Below, piece after piece: positions 17,227-25,548 of a stretch of 64,000 bases of DNA (position 1 is its first letter; each line of letters opens with the position of its first letter). The position numbers were made by a program, and so were the translations under genes. The notes under the pieces are model-generated. The model had not been told where the DNA came from. It saw nothing but the letters and a program-made list of their open reading frames with translations, and did not search any database. The stretch spans positions 430,001 to 494,000 of the forward strand of contig LADR01000008.1 in NCBI GenBank assembly GCA_000961655.1. Direction: 5' to 3'. Source of the DNA: Desulfatitalea sp. BRH_c12 (GTDB lineage Bacteria > Desulfobacterota > Desulfobacteria > Desulfobacterales > Desulfosarcinaceae).

Positions 17227-18372
17227 TCAATACTTTTCTCCGCACTGCGTGCAGAATTTGGCATCGCCCAAGTTTTCGGCGCCACAGCGACCGCATACTT
17301 TGGGCTGCGGTTTTTCTTCCGTCGGTTGTCCACATTGGGAACAGAATTGGGCGGCGGGGGTGAGATTTTTGCCGCACTGGGTGCATTGACGGAAGACCAA
17401 CTGCTGATGGCCGCACATTGGGCAGAACTTGGCATTGGCCGGTATCGTCTGGCGACAATCCGGGCAGCTGGTTGCCTGGCCTCCCGGGCTGGGGGGTGCG
17501 GCGCCCGTGCCATTGACCTGGGCGAGCGGCGCGGCAAAATATTGGGCCATCATGGCTGGCATCATCAACCCTAACCCAGCCCCCATGCCTTGCCCACTCG
17601 ATTCACCAGCGGCCGCTTTTTCCATGGCCATCGCCGTTTTCATCTGCATCAATTTATTCATGTCATCAAAGACACCTATGCGGCTGCGGTCGTCGATCGC
17701 TTGCTGCACTTCCGGCGGGGGTGTTACGGAATTGATGTACAAATGGGACAGACCGAGCCCGAAATGCGAAAAATCCTCCTGCAGGCGTTTGGCCAACCCC
17801 TGGGAGATCTCGTCGTATTTAGCCGGCAAATTGAGGATGGAATCAATCGTATCCCCCATGAAATCATTCAGGCGCGACACGATGACCTGGTTGAGGTACT
17901 CTTCGATGCCCTCGGTGGTAAACATGCCCTGGGTGCCCACCATGCGGTTGATGAACAGTACCGGTTGAACCACCTGCAGGTTGAAAATGCCGAAAGCACG
18001 CAACCGGACGAGGCCCAGTTCACTGTCTTTGAAGGCCACGGGATCACGGGTACCCCATTTCAGGTTGGTGAACACCTTCATATTGACAAAGTACATCTCG
18101 GCCCGCAAAGGACTTTTCATGCCCCATGGCAGGCTGGCGATCTTGGTGAGTATGGGGATGTTGCCGGTCGTCAAGGTATGTCGCCCCGGTCCAAAGGCTT
18201 CGACGGCTTTACCTTTATAGAAGAATACGCCTACCTGGCTATCACGCACCGTCAGCTGGGCACCCCACTTGATCTCTCCAGAGCCTTCCTGAGGCATCCG
18301 GTGGACCAGTTCTTTACCTGAGTTGTCGAACCATTCAAGATTCTCCAAGAATACGACATTCATGCTACTCAC
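17227..18372 (-). CDS. SPFH-domain protein with C-terminal zinc ribbons
   Basis: A 381-residue protein of the YdjI/virion-core-like SPFH group. The SPFH domain covers about residues 20-230 (GAQLTVRDSQVGVFFYKGKAVEAFGPGRHTLTT..., ending in LSHLYINSVTPPPEVQQAI). A Met/Ala/Gly-rich linker with MMPAMMAQYF follows, then three tandem zinc ribbons in the last 100 residues (CPDCRQTI...FCPMCG, CTQCGKNL...FCSQCG, CGRCGAEN...FCTQCG). There is no transmembrane segment, unlike flotillins. Proteins of this group form membrane-associated oligomeric scaffolds; the ribbons suggest client or nucleic-acid binding. It probably forms one unit with the zinc-ribbon gene at 15909-17150. Confidence 0.87.
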   Translation of the reverse strand: MSSMNVVFLENLEWFDNSGKELVHRMPQEGSGEIKWGAQLTVRDSQVGVFFYKGKAVEAFGPGRHTLTTGNIPILTKIASLPWGMKSPLRAEMYFVNMKVFTNLKWGTRDPVAFKDSELGLVRLRAFGIFNLQVVQPVLFINRMVGTQGMFTTEGIEEYLNQVIVSRLNDFMGDTIDSILNLPAKYDEISQGLAKRLQEDFSHFGLGLSHLYINSVTPPPEVQQAIDDRSRIGVFDDMNKLMQMKTAMAMEKAAAGESSGQGMGAGLGLMMPAMMAQYFAAPLAQVNGTGAAPPSPGGQATSCPDCRQTIPANAKFCPMCGHQQLVFRQCTQCGKNLTPAAQFCSQCGQPTEEKPQPKVCGRCGAENLGDAKFCTQCGEKY

Positions 18373-19154
18373 GAGGGACTCCTCTCCACATTTTCAGTGA
18401 ATAAATAGGCGGGTGCTCAGCGGACAATATCTCCAACTGGACCGAACCTTTTATAATAGCACAACTTTCGATTTCCAAAACCGGACCACCCTCCCGGATC
18501 AGGGTAATCACATTTTGGAAATTCAGCTCTTTAAGATCTCTTACCCTATTGTTTCGAAAAAGCTGCCGTATACTACAGGTGCGGACCTGAGGGGAGACGC
18601 CCCGCGCGGCACTTAACCCCGTTTCACCTGTAGAGTAGAACAATATTCCATTTCAGTATCAAGCCACACGCAAATGCGATTGCCCTGCCACCCGGATCGC
18701 CTCACTGGGTGCGAATTCCAAAAGTTGACGCAATAACATAAACCGGCATCGCGGAGGACGGATGCCACCCCCGCTTTTTGCATTATCGGCGACATCGATT
18801 AAAGTCTTGAGTCAGAGGTGCTGCTGCGGTAAAAAGAAGCAAGCACCAATGCGGTTCCTTCATAGCCTCTGTTGCATGAGGGCGCAATTCACATCTTTTG
18901 GTCATTGCCGGATTCTGCTCCGGACCTCCACCAGGCTGATATGCAACATGGGGATGCTGCCTTTTTAGGGCTGCAAACAAACGTTTGTGGTCAAATTATC
19001 GACATGGCGGGAGATGGGTTATGAAAAAAGCATGGCCGGGCGGATACGGTGATTGAAAAAAGTTTTAAGGAATATGCGTTTAAACCGACTCAAAGTGATT
19101 TACTATAGGATGTCGCCGCTGGCGGCGTGTCGAAATTAATAAAAGGGGGGCTCC
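18373..19154. other. Gene-free gap with decayed repeat modules
   Basis: I see no gene in this 782-bp gap. From 18501 to 18630 it carries a family C repeat. The module AAATGCGATTGCCCTG follows at 18672-18687. A decayed family A end (TCAACTTTTGGAATTCGCAC read on the minus strand) is at about 18690-18727. The remaining 400 bases to the ferredoxin ribosome-binding site show nothing I can support. Confidence 0.55.
18501..18630 (-). repeat. Family C intergenic repeat, copy 1
   Basis: Read on the minus strand this runs from CAGGTGAAACGGGGTTAAGT through GGCAGCTTTTTCGAA and CTTAAAGAGCT.AATTTCC to TTACCCTG. It aligns in that order with 46455-46560. The copies share the short translated string RVR.LKELNFQ, so the element might be the relic of a coding sequence. 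Confidence 0.6.
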
Positions 19155-19352
19155 ATGGCCAAAATACTTGTAATCGATAAAGAAGAATGTGTCGGTTGTG
19201 AATCCTGCGTGCAGATTTGCGAGGAAGCGTTTTCCTTTAACGAAGAGGAACAAAAAGCCGAGGTCATCTTGCCGGATGGCGGAACGGCGGATTGTATCGA
19301 GGAGGCCATTGAGACGTGTCCGGTGGAATGCATCCGATGGGAAGAGGAGTGA
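19155..19352 (+). CDS. Ferredoxin with one [4Fe-4S] cluster
   Basis: A 65-residue acidic electron carrier. The cluster ligands are Cys12, Cys15 and Cys18 (CVGCESC) and the Cys of TCPVECIRW near the C-terminus. Cys22 and the second Cys of that segment could form a disulfide, as in Desulfovibrio ferredoxin I. AGGGGGG lies just upstream of the ATG. The gene stands alone and is followed by an intrinsic terminator, so it is probably monocistronic. Partner enzymes cannot be inferred from the context. Confidence 0.93.
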   Translation: MAKILVIDKEECVGCESCVQICEEAFSFNEEEQKAEVILPDGGTADCIEEAIETCPVECIRWEEE

Positions 19353-19457
19353 GCCGGCAGGCAAAATGAAAGGTGGCATCGGTGTTGTCTTCCGTCATGC
19401 CCGCTATGGTTTGCGTTAGCGCCGCGGATAAGAGACCTGCCGGTGTCACTAAAATAC

Positions 19458-19500
19458 AGGCGCCGCGGAACACAGATACTCTGCCCCGCGGCGCCTTTTT
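19458..19500 (+). terminator. Intrinsic terminator downstream of the ferredoxin gene
   Basis: An 11-bp perfect stem, AGGCGCCGCGG (19458-19468) with its complement at 19486-19496, is followed by a T-run. It lies 105 bp after the ferredoxin stop codon. Confidence 0.85.
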
Positions 19501-19629
19501 CTTTCCGTCATCGTCAGGATCACCTCTATTTGAGCCATAACTTCTGAGATTATCAGGAGCGCATTTGCGCCTAAACCTCCCTCAGAAACAGAACATCGTT
19601 CTGCCGCCCTCGCAGGGGACTCTCCTGTA

Positions 19630-19835
19630 GGGCGACCGGCCGGTCGCCCGCGTAGCACAAGGATTAGGGGTGCTGGCACGCTGGGGCGCGGCTCCTTGAT
19701 TTTTCCGCACCAAGGATTGCCTGGGTTGTTGGTTATCTCATGGCTGACGTGACCCGGACCACCCACCCGGATCACCTCCTCCGTGCCAATCCCGAAAACG
19801 CAATAGTCACTGGCGCGAACTGCATAACCAGATTC
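19630..19835. repeat. Repeat cluster: GGCGACC palindrome and a decayed family B element
   Basis: A GGGCGACCGGCCGGTCGCCC palindrome is at 19630-19649. From about 19743, CGGACCACCCACCCGGATCA and CTCCTCCGTGCCAATCC repeat the sequence at 42377-42410, and the stretch ends in GAACTGCATAACCAGA (19817-19830 or so), a decayed right end of family B. The rest of the 19353-19937 gap holds only the terminator at 19458-19500. Confidence 0.55.
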
Positions 19836-19937
19836 AGTTATTTACTTTACCCCGCCCCCGCCCCATGTTAACTTTTTGCATCTCAGCAACACTTCGTTCC
19901 ATGCGCTCGAAAAACGTGAGCAAAGGAATAATTCTCT

Positions 19938-21092
19938 ATGTCCCGATCTATCCTGCGGTGGGTCCTCGTTTTTGCATTGGTCGCCATTGCCGGTTTCCTG
20001 ATTTGGCGGGCCACGCGACCAGATCCCGTGGAAGTGGCCGTCAAACAGGTCACGCGCGGTTCGGTGGCACGCACAGTGGCCAATACGCGGGCCGGTACGG
20101 TCAAGGCCTGCCGGCGGGCCAAGCTGTCGCCCAGCATCGGTGGCCAGATCGCGGTCCTGTCCATCAAGGAAGGCGATGCCGTCAAGGCCGGCCAACTGCT
20201 GCTATCCCTCTGGAACCAAGATATTCAGGCCCAGGTTTTGCTGGCCGAAAGGGAAGTCGAAGCCGCTGGGAGCAGAGCCCGCTCGGCCTGCCTCAAGGCC
20301 GAAATGGCTCGGCGCAGCGCCGATCGACTGGTCCGGTTGCGGCAAAACGACGTGGTTACCGCGGATCGTACAGAAAATGCCGTTGCCGAGGCCACTGCCT
20401 TAGAGGCGGAGTGTCGCGCGCGGCGCACCGAGGTGGGCGTGCTCGAGGCCAAAGTGGCCCTGGCCAATGCCAATTTGGACCGCACCCGCCTCACGGCGCC
20501 GTTCGACGGCGTGATCGCCGAAATCAACGGAGAGCTTTTCGAATTTGTCACCCCATCGCCTATCGGCATCCCCACGCCGCCGGCAGTCGATCTGATCGAC
20601 AACCAATGCTTTTATGTCAGTGCGCCTATTGATGAGGTGGATGCTTCGGACATCCGGGTCGGCATGCCTGCACGGCTCACTTTGGACGCTTTCAGGGACA
20701 GGGCCTTCGAAGGCCAAGTGCGCCGTATTGCCGATTATGTCCTGGATTTTGAAAAACAGGCACGCACCGTGGATGTGGAGGTCGTTTTCAGCGATCCGGA
20801 TGAGAACGCGCATCTTTTGGCCGGGTACAGCGCCGACATCGAAGTGGTCCTGGATGTACGCCATGACGTGTTGCGCGTACCCACCGAAGCGGTCATGGAA
20901 GGTCGCCGTGTCTATCTGTTCTTGCCGGAGCGCGGCCGGATCGCCGTGCGAACGATCCGTGCCGGGCTGTCCAACTGGGACTGGACCGAAGTGATCGAAG
21001 GGCTTGGGCCGGATGCCCTCGTTGTCGTGAATGTGGATGCTCCCGGCATCGAGGATGGCGCGTCCGCCGTGCGGCTCAAGGAGGCTTCGTGA
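19938..21092 (+). CDS. Periplasmic adaptor (membrane fusion protein) of an ABC efflux pump
   Basis: A 384-residue HlyD/MacA-type adaptor anchored by one N-terminal helix (SILRWVLVFALVAIAGFLIW, about residues 3-22). The lipoyl half-motifs are AKLSPSIGGQIAVLSIKEGD (about 62-81) and LDRTRLTAPFDGVIAEI (about 178-194). Between them is an Ala/Glu/Arg-rich alpha-hairpin, followed by beta-barrel and membrane-proximal domains. The end overlaps the ATPase gene by 4 bp. It should connect the inner-membrane MacB-like permeases to an outer-membrane channel, which is not encoded here; the TolC-like gene at 51.1 kb is one possible partner. Confidence 0.88.
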   Translation: MSRSILRWVLVFALVAIAGFLIWRATRPDPVEVAVKQVTRGSVARTVANTRAGTVKACRRAKLSPSIGGQIAVLSIKEGDAVKAGQLLLSLWNQDIQAQVLLAEREVEAAGSRARSACLKAEMARRSADRLVRLRQNDVVTADRTENAVAEATALEAECRARRTEVGVLEAKVALANANLDRTRLTAPFDGVIAEINGELFEFVTPSPIGIPTPPAVDLIDNQCFYVSAPIDEVDASDIRVGMPARLTLDAFRDRAFEGQVRRIADYVLDFEKQARTVDVEVVFSDPDENAHLLAGYSADIEVVLDVRHDVLRVPTEAVMEGRRVYLFLPERGRIAVRTIRAGLSNWDWTEVIEGLGPDALVVVNVDAPGIEDGASAVRLKEAS

Positions 21093-21775
21093 TCCGCCTG
21101 GAGAATATAGAGCGCACCTTCCAGGTCGGCGATGAGCAGGTGTACGCCTTGCGCCAGATCAACCTGACCGTGCGCGTGGGCGAATACCTGTCGATCATGG
21201 GGCCCTCCGGCTCGGGCAAATCCACCCTGCTGAACATACTCGGACTGCTGGACAGGCCGGACAAAGGCGTTTACCATTTGGACGGACGCGATGCCACCCA
21301 TCTGGACGACCGGCCGCAGGCCGAACTGCGCCGGCACAAGATTGGATTCATCTTTCAGTTTTTTCACCTGATTCCACGTCTGACCGCCACCGAGAACGTG
21401 GAGCTGCCGCTGACCCTGGCCGGTGTGGCGCCGGCCGAACGCAAGCAGCGTGTAATGGCCGCCCTTGCCGAGTTGGGTTTGGCCGATCGCGCGCGACACC
21501 GGCCCGACCAGTTGTCGGGCGGCCAGCGTCAGCGCGTGGCCATTGCACGCGCCACCATTATGCGGCCGGCTCTGATTCTGGCCGATGAACCCACCGGCAA
21601 CCTGGATCGGGCCTCCGGCCAGGAGGTGATCCAGACGATCGAAGCACTGAATGCGCAGGGGATGACCATCGTGATGGTGACCCACGATCCCGAACTGGGG
21701 GGGCGCACTCGCCGCCAGGTCAGAATGAATGACGGGCGCATTGCGCACGACAGCGGGGCCGATGATGAAAAGTAA
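21089..21775 (+). CDS. ABC ATP-binding protein, MacB/LolD type
   Basis: A 228-residue ATPase starting at GTG 21089, which overlaps the adaptor stop. Walker A is MGPSGSGKSTLLN, the signature is LSGGQRQRVAIARA, Walker B is PALILADEPTGNLD and the H-loop His is in VMVTHDPELGG. The pattern GxxLDRPDKGVYHLDGRD is typical of the MacB/LolD/FtsE class of mechanotransmission transporters. Unlike MacB of E. coli, the ATPase is separate from the permeases. It should energise both permeases that follow. Confidence 0.93.
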   Translation: MIRLENIERTFQVGDEQVYALRQINLTVRVGEYLSIMGPSGSGKSTLLNILGLLDRPDKGVYHLDGRDATHLDDRPQAELRRHKIGFIFQFFHLIPRLTATENVELPLTLAGVAPAERKQRVMAALAELGLADRARHRPDQLSGGQRQRVAIARATIMRPALILADEPTGNLDRASGQEVIQTIEALNAQGMTIVMVTHDPELGGRTRRQVRMNDGRIAHDSGADDEK

Positions 21776-22970
21776 CGATGTCGTGCGTTTCTGCTTTGGC
21801 TCTCTGGCAGGGTATCCGCTGCGCACCGGCTTGATGCTGCTGGCCATGTCGATCGGCGTGGCCGCGGTGGTTCTCTTGACCGCCCTGGGCGAAGGTGCCC
21901 GCCGTTACGTCACCCAGCAGTTTTCTTCGATGGGCACGCACCTGCTGATCGTGCTGCCGGGGCGCTCGGAAACCGTTGGCGGACCGCCGCCCCTGCTGGG
22001 TCAGACCCCGCGCGACCTGACTGTCGAAGACGCCCAGGCGTTGACGCGCAGCAGCGCTGTACGCCGCGTGGCCCCCATCATGGTCGGCTCGGCGCCGGTC
22101 GCCTATGGCAATCGGACCCGTGAAGCGGTCATTCTCGGGTCTACGGCGCAGATGTATGCTGTGCGCGATTTGACCATGGCACAGGGGCGGTTTATCCCTG
22201 AAGGCGATATCCGTCGGGCTGAAGCGGTCTGTGTGCTGGGGCATAAGCTCAAGGCCGAGCTGTTCGGGGCGGATGCGCCCTTGGGCCGCTTTGTACGAAT
22301 CGGTCAGCGCCGCTTCCGGGTCATTGGGGTTCTGACCAGAAAAGGACAATCCCTGAGCGTGGATATCAGCGATGTGGCGATTATTCCGGTGGCATCGGCG
22401 ACGGCCCTGTTCAACCGGTCCTCGCTGTTTCGCATCATGGTGCAGGCCCAGGGGCGCGAAGCGATCCCGCGTGCCAGGCAAGCCATTTTGCAAATCCTGC
22501 GCGAGCGCCACGAAGGCGAAGATGATGTCACAGTGATCACACAAGACGCGTTGCTGGCAACTTTCGATCGGATATTCAAAGCCCTGACTCTGGCAGTGGG
22601 CGGCATCGCCGCTATCAGCCTGGGCGTGGCCGGTATCCTGATTATGAACGTCATGCTGATTGCCGTGTCGCAACGCACGGGGGAAATCGGTCTGCTCAAA
22701 GCAGTGGGTGCGCCGGGCCGGCAGATTTCGCGTCTTTTTTTCTCCGAGGCGGCCATGCTTTCGATGGTCGGTGCAATGCTGGGGCTGCTCATCGCCCTGG
22801 CCGGACAATGGGTGCTGGTGCGTCTATTTCCCGAATTCCCCATTTCAGCCCCCCTGTGGGCGCCGATTGCAGCCGTCGGGGTGGCCCTGGGCACCGGACT
22901 GCTGTTCAGCGTGTTGCCGGCCCGCCGCGCTGCCCGGATGGATCCGGTGATGGCGTTGTCCAGGCGTTGA
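21762..22970 (+). CDS. MacB-type ABC permease, first of two
   Basis: A 402-residue inner-membrane permease starting at the ATG at 21762 (MMKSNDVVRF), inside the last codons of the ATPase gene. It has the FtsX/MacB layout: one N-terminal helix (LMLLAMSIGVAAVVLLTALGE), a large periplasmic MacB-PCD domain (about residues 45-270), and three C-terminal helices (LAVGGIAAISLGVAGILIM..., MLSMVGAMLGLLIALAGQWV, APIAAVGVALGTGLLFSVLP) ending in PARRAARMDPVMALSRR. It is paralogous to the product of 23147-24346. The two may form a heterodimer. Confidence 0.9.
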   Translation: MMKSNDVVRFCFGSLAGYPLRTGLMLLAMSIGVAAVVLLTALGEGARRYVTQQFSSMGTHLLIVLPGRSETVGGPPPLLGQTPRDLTVEDAQALTRSSAVRRVAPIMVGSAPVAYGNRTREAVILGSTAQMYAVRDLTMAQGRFIPEGDIRRAEAVCVLGHKLKAELFGADAPLGRFVRIGQRRFRVIGVLTRKGQSLSVDISDVAIIPVASATALFNRSSLFRIMVQAQGREAIPRARQAILQILRERHEGEDDVTVITQDALLATFDRIFKALTLAVGGIAAISLGVAGILIMNVMLIAVSQRTGEIGLLKAVGAPGRQISRLFFSEAAMLSMVGAMLGLLIALAGQWVLVRLFPEFPISAPLWAPIAAVGVALGTGLLFSVLPARRAARMDPVMALSRR

Positions 22971-23146
22971 TTCGTTGATTTGTCGATTCGCTTGTTCGGG
23001 GTGCGCCATCGTGATTCCGCTGGCTGACGCAGATTAGTCACTCACGAGTTCGATAATTTACAATTCGACAATTTGATTATGCAGGTAGCTCCAGTAAGAC
23101 ACAGGTATGGTCAATCGACCAATCAACAACGCAACAAAGTGACAAG

Positions 23147-24346
23147 ATGTTTCTACGTGATACCATCACTCTATCCCTCCAGGCAGTGATCAGCCATCGG
23201 CTGCGCAGTTTCCTGACTGCTTTGGGCATCGCCGTGGGCATTGCCGCGGTCGTGCTGCTTACATCCCTGGGCGAAGGTATTCACCGTTATGTTCTGGCTG
23301 AATTCACGCAGTTCGGGACTAACCTGATCGGTATTACGCCGGGTAGAACCAGTACGACCGGCTTTTCAGGCGGTGTGATCAGCAACGTGCGGCCGTTGAG
23401 CCTGGCCGATGCCCTGGCCCTTGAAAAACTGCCGCGGGTTTTAGCGGCAGTGCCGGTCGTGCAGGGCAATGCCGAAGTTAAATCCGAGACCCGCAGCCGC
23501 CGCACCTATGTGTTCGGTGTAGGGTCGGACACCCCGCTCGTCTGGCAGTTCCGCGTGGCGCAGGGTCGTTTTCTGCCGGGCGACGATCCGCGCACGGCCC
23601 GCGCTTTCGTAGTGCTGGGCAGCAAGGTCAAAACCGAACTGTTCGGTAGTGTCAATCCCCTCGGACGGCGCCTCCGCATCGGCAACGAACAATACCGCAT
23701 CATGGGTGTGATGGCCTCTAAAGGTCAACTGCTGGGATTTGATCTGGACGATGCTGTTTATATCCCCGCGGGGCGCGCTTTAGCACTCTTCAACCGGGAA
23801 AGCCTGATGGAAATCGACCTGCTGTATGCCGAGGGCAGCCGTTCGGAAGAGATTGCCCGCCGAGCCCGGCAGTTGCTCATCGCCCGGCATGGCGCGGAAG
23901 ACTTCACCATCATCACCCAGGATCAGATGCTTGACGTTCTGGGGTCGGTGCTCAATATTCTGACGCTGGCCGTGGGGGCCTTGGGCGGCATTTCGCTGCT
24001 GGTCGGCGGCGTGGGCATTCTGACCATCATGACCATTTCCGTGAACGAGCGCACCGCTGAGATCGGCCTGCTGCGTGCCGTGGGTGCCGATCGCAGACAG
24101 GTACTGGGCCTGTTTATCTGTGAAGCGGTCGTGCTGGCCGGCATCGGCGGCATAGCCGGGTTGGTGATCGGTGCCGGCGGGGCCTGGCTCCTCGGTCAGG
24201 TAGTGCCGGCCCTGCCCACGCATACGTCTTGGAGCTATGTGGTATTTGCCGAACTGCTTGCGGTGTTCATTGGCCTATTGGCTGGTGTTTTACCCGCGCG
24301 CCATGCCGCCCGCCTTGATCCCATCGAAGCCCTGCGCGCTGAGTAG
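23147..24346 (+). CDS. MacB-type ABC permease, second of two
   Basis: A 399-residue permease with the same layout as its neighbour: N-terminal helix (FLTALGIAVGIAAVVLLTSLGEG), periplasmic domain, three C-terminal helices with GGVGILTIMTISVNERTAEI and GLLRAVGADRRQVLGLF, and the end PARHAARLDPIEALRAE. The two permeases share long stretches (for example TEIGLL.AVGA..RQ). A 176-bp spacer separates them, unusual for such an operon, and contains AT-rich direct repeats. The substrate is unknown; macrolides, lipoproteins, peptides and siderophores are all known for the class. Confidence 0.9.
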   Translation: MFLRDTITLSLQAVISHRLRSFLTALGIAVGIAAVVLLTSLGEGIHRYVLAEFTQFGTNLIGITPGRTSTTGFSGGVISNVRPLSLADALALEKLPRVLAAVPVVQGNAEVKSETRSRRTYVFGVGSDTPLVWQFRVAQGRFLPGDDPRTARAFVVLGSKVKTELFGSVNPLGRRLRIGNEQYRIMGVMASKGQLLGFDLDDAVYIPAGRALALFNRESLMEIDLLYAEGSRSEEIARRARQLLIARHGAEDFTIITQDQMLDVLGSVLNILTLAVGALGGISLLVGGVGILTIMTISVNERTAEIGLLRAVGADRRQVLGLFICEAVVLAGIGGIAGLVIGAGGAWLLGQVVPALPTHTSWSYVVFAELLAVFIGLLAGVLPARHAARLDPIEALRAE

Positions 24347-24730
24347 AACGCTTCAGGTGCGTCACATACCCCACCTTTCATTGACACCGCTCGAATGCGT
24401 GCTAGATTTTATTTATCCGGTTATGCACTTCGCTCTAGTAAGACACGCAGGTGTGGGGTGTCATAAGAAGGTTACGTTGCAATTTTTAGAACTTTTAACA
24501 AAAACATGCACGTCAAAGCGTGCAACATGGGGAGGTGAGCATGTCAAATCGGCAGAATGCCTCCCTTTACACTTTATACTTTACACTTAACACTTGGCCC
24601 ATAATCTGGCGCCAAGTGGCTAAACATATTTATTTATTAACTTCGGGATCTGCACAGAAAGGCCTCTACTGGCAGGCCGGCTTGTATCCGGAAGGTTGGG
24701 AACTTAACTTAAATATAGGGGGACGGTTTT
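24347..24730. other. Gap with a decayed family B end
   Basis: CGGTTATGCACTTCGCTCTA and the following GTAAGACACGCAGGTGTGG (about 24418-24457) resemble the left end of family B at 58613 onwards. A similar decayed stretch is at 23077-23112. AT-rich sequence at about 24565-24596 is low in complexity. No gene is supportable. Confidence 0.4.
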
Positions 24731-25018
24731 ATGAAAAAGGAAATCGCAAAGGATCGACTGAAAGTTTTCATTCAGGATGCCCGTCTTCTTTCCGACAATG
24801 AACAAGCCGCGCTGCCGCGCGAAAAGCGGGAGGCCGCATCCGGTAAGACCGGTTTGTGGATAGAAGTGGCTTGCCCGGAAGGCGCCTGCTCTCTGGAAAA
24901 GGATAAGATCACACTGCCGGCGGGTGGGGTGATTCCGCAGGAGGCCAAGGGTATCTGGTTGAGCCTGTTTTGTCCTCAGGATCAATGTCTGATCGAAGAA
25001 AACACCGATCTGCCCTAA
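24731..25018 (+). CDS. Small protein with two CPxxxC motifs
   Basis: A 95-residue soluble protein with an AGGGGGA ribosome-binding site. The N-terminal half is a charged helix (KKEIAKDRLKVFIQDARLLS). The C-terminal half has two short Cys motifs, CPEGAC (about residues 47-52) and CPQDQC (about 82-87), each following a strand (TGLWIEVA, GIWLSLF). The symmetric spacing suggests a fold in which the four Cys bind a metal or form disulfides. I do not recognise a family. It has no close neighbours on its strand, so nothing in the context points to a role. Confidence 0.65.
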   Translation: MKKEIAKDRLKVFIQDARLLSDNEQAALPREKREAASGKTGLWIEVACPEGACSLEKDKITLPAGGVIPQEAKGIWLSLFCPQDQCLIEENTDLP

Positions 25019-25548
25019 CTTGTCTGGTCGGACTGAAAGTTGAAGTGAAAAGCAAACAGTAACCCCACGCACACGCGATTGCTGCAGCAAACTTGAATGT
25101 GCGGGGGCCGGCAAAGCGGCACAATGTCCCCCGGGCGAACCTTGTGTTCGCCCGCGTCCTACGCACGGGCATCCTAACACAAACGCACCCTCATGGAACG
25201 CAGCGGGCGACCGCCGGTCGCCTTCGACAACGATGCTCATCACCATGGCCCGCTTGCCCATCGGCGCCATTATCCCGGTCTGCGATGCTCGAACGTTATA
25301 CCGGTTTATCTCGGTATTGTCCCACCTATAAGGGTGAACACAAGGTCGCCCGACCGCGGTGAAAGGGACACATTTGTCGGACGTGCAGGTACCGTCATCA
25401 TCGTCATTGCGCGTCCTCAATGACTTCGTGTTATCCTAGGGAACTCTCCTGCGTGGGCGACCGGCGGTCGCCCACGCGGCGCTAGAATAGTTGTGCCCAC
25501 TGGGGCGAAATGATTGCCTGGGTGGTGGCGAAAGTACGTCTGCCTTAT
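25019..25548. other. Gap containing three palindromic repeats
   Basis: The gap holds GGGCGAAC/GTTCGCCC (25133-25153, also at 46431-46451 with the same flanking GTGCGT..GACGC), GGGCGACCGCCGGTCGCC (25205-25222) and a 27-bp palindrome centred on the same core (25451-25477). Conceptual translations through this region are not gene-like. Confidence 0.55.
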
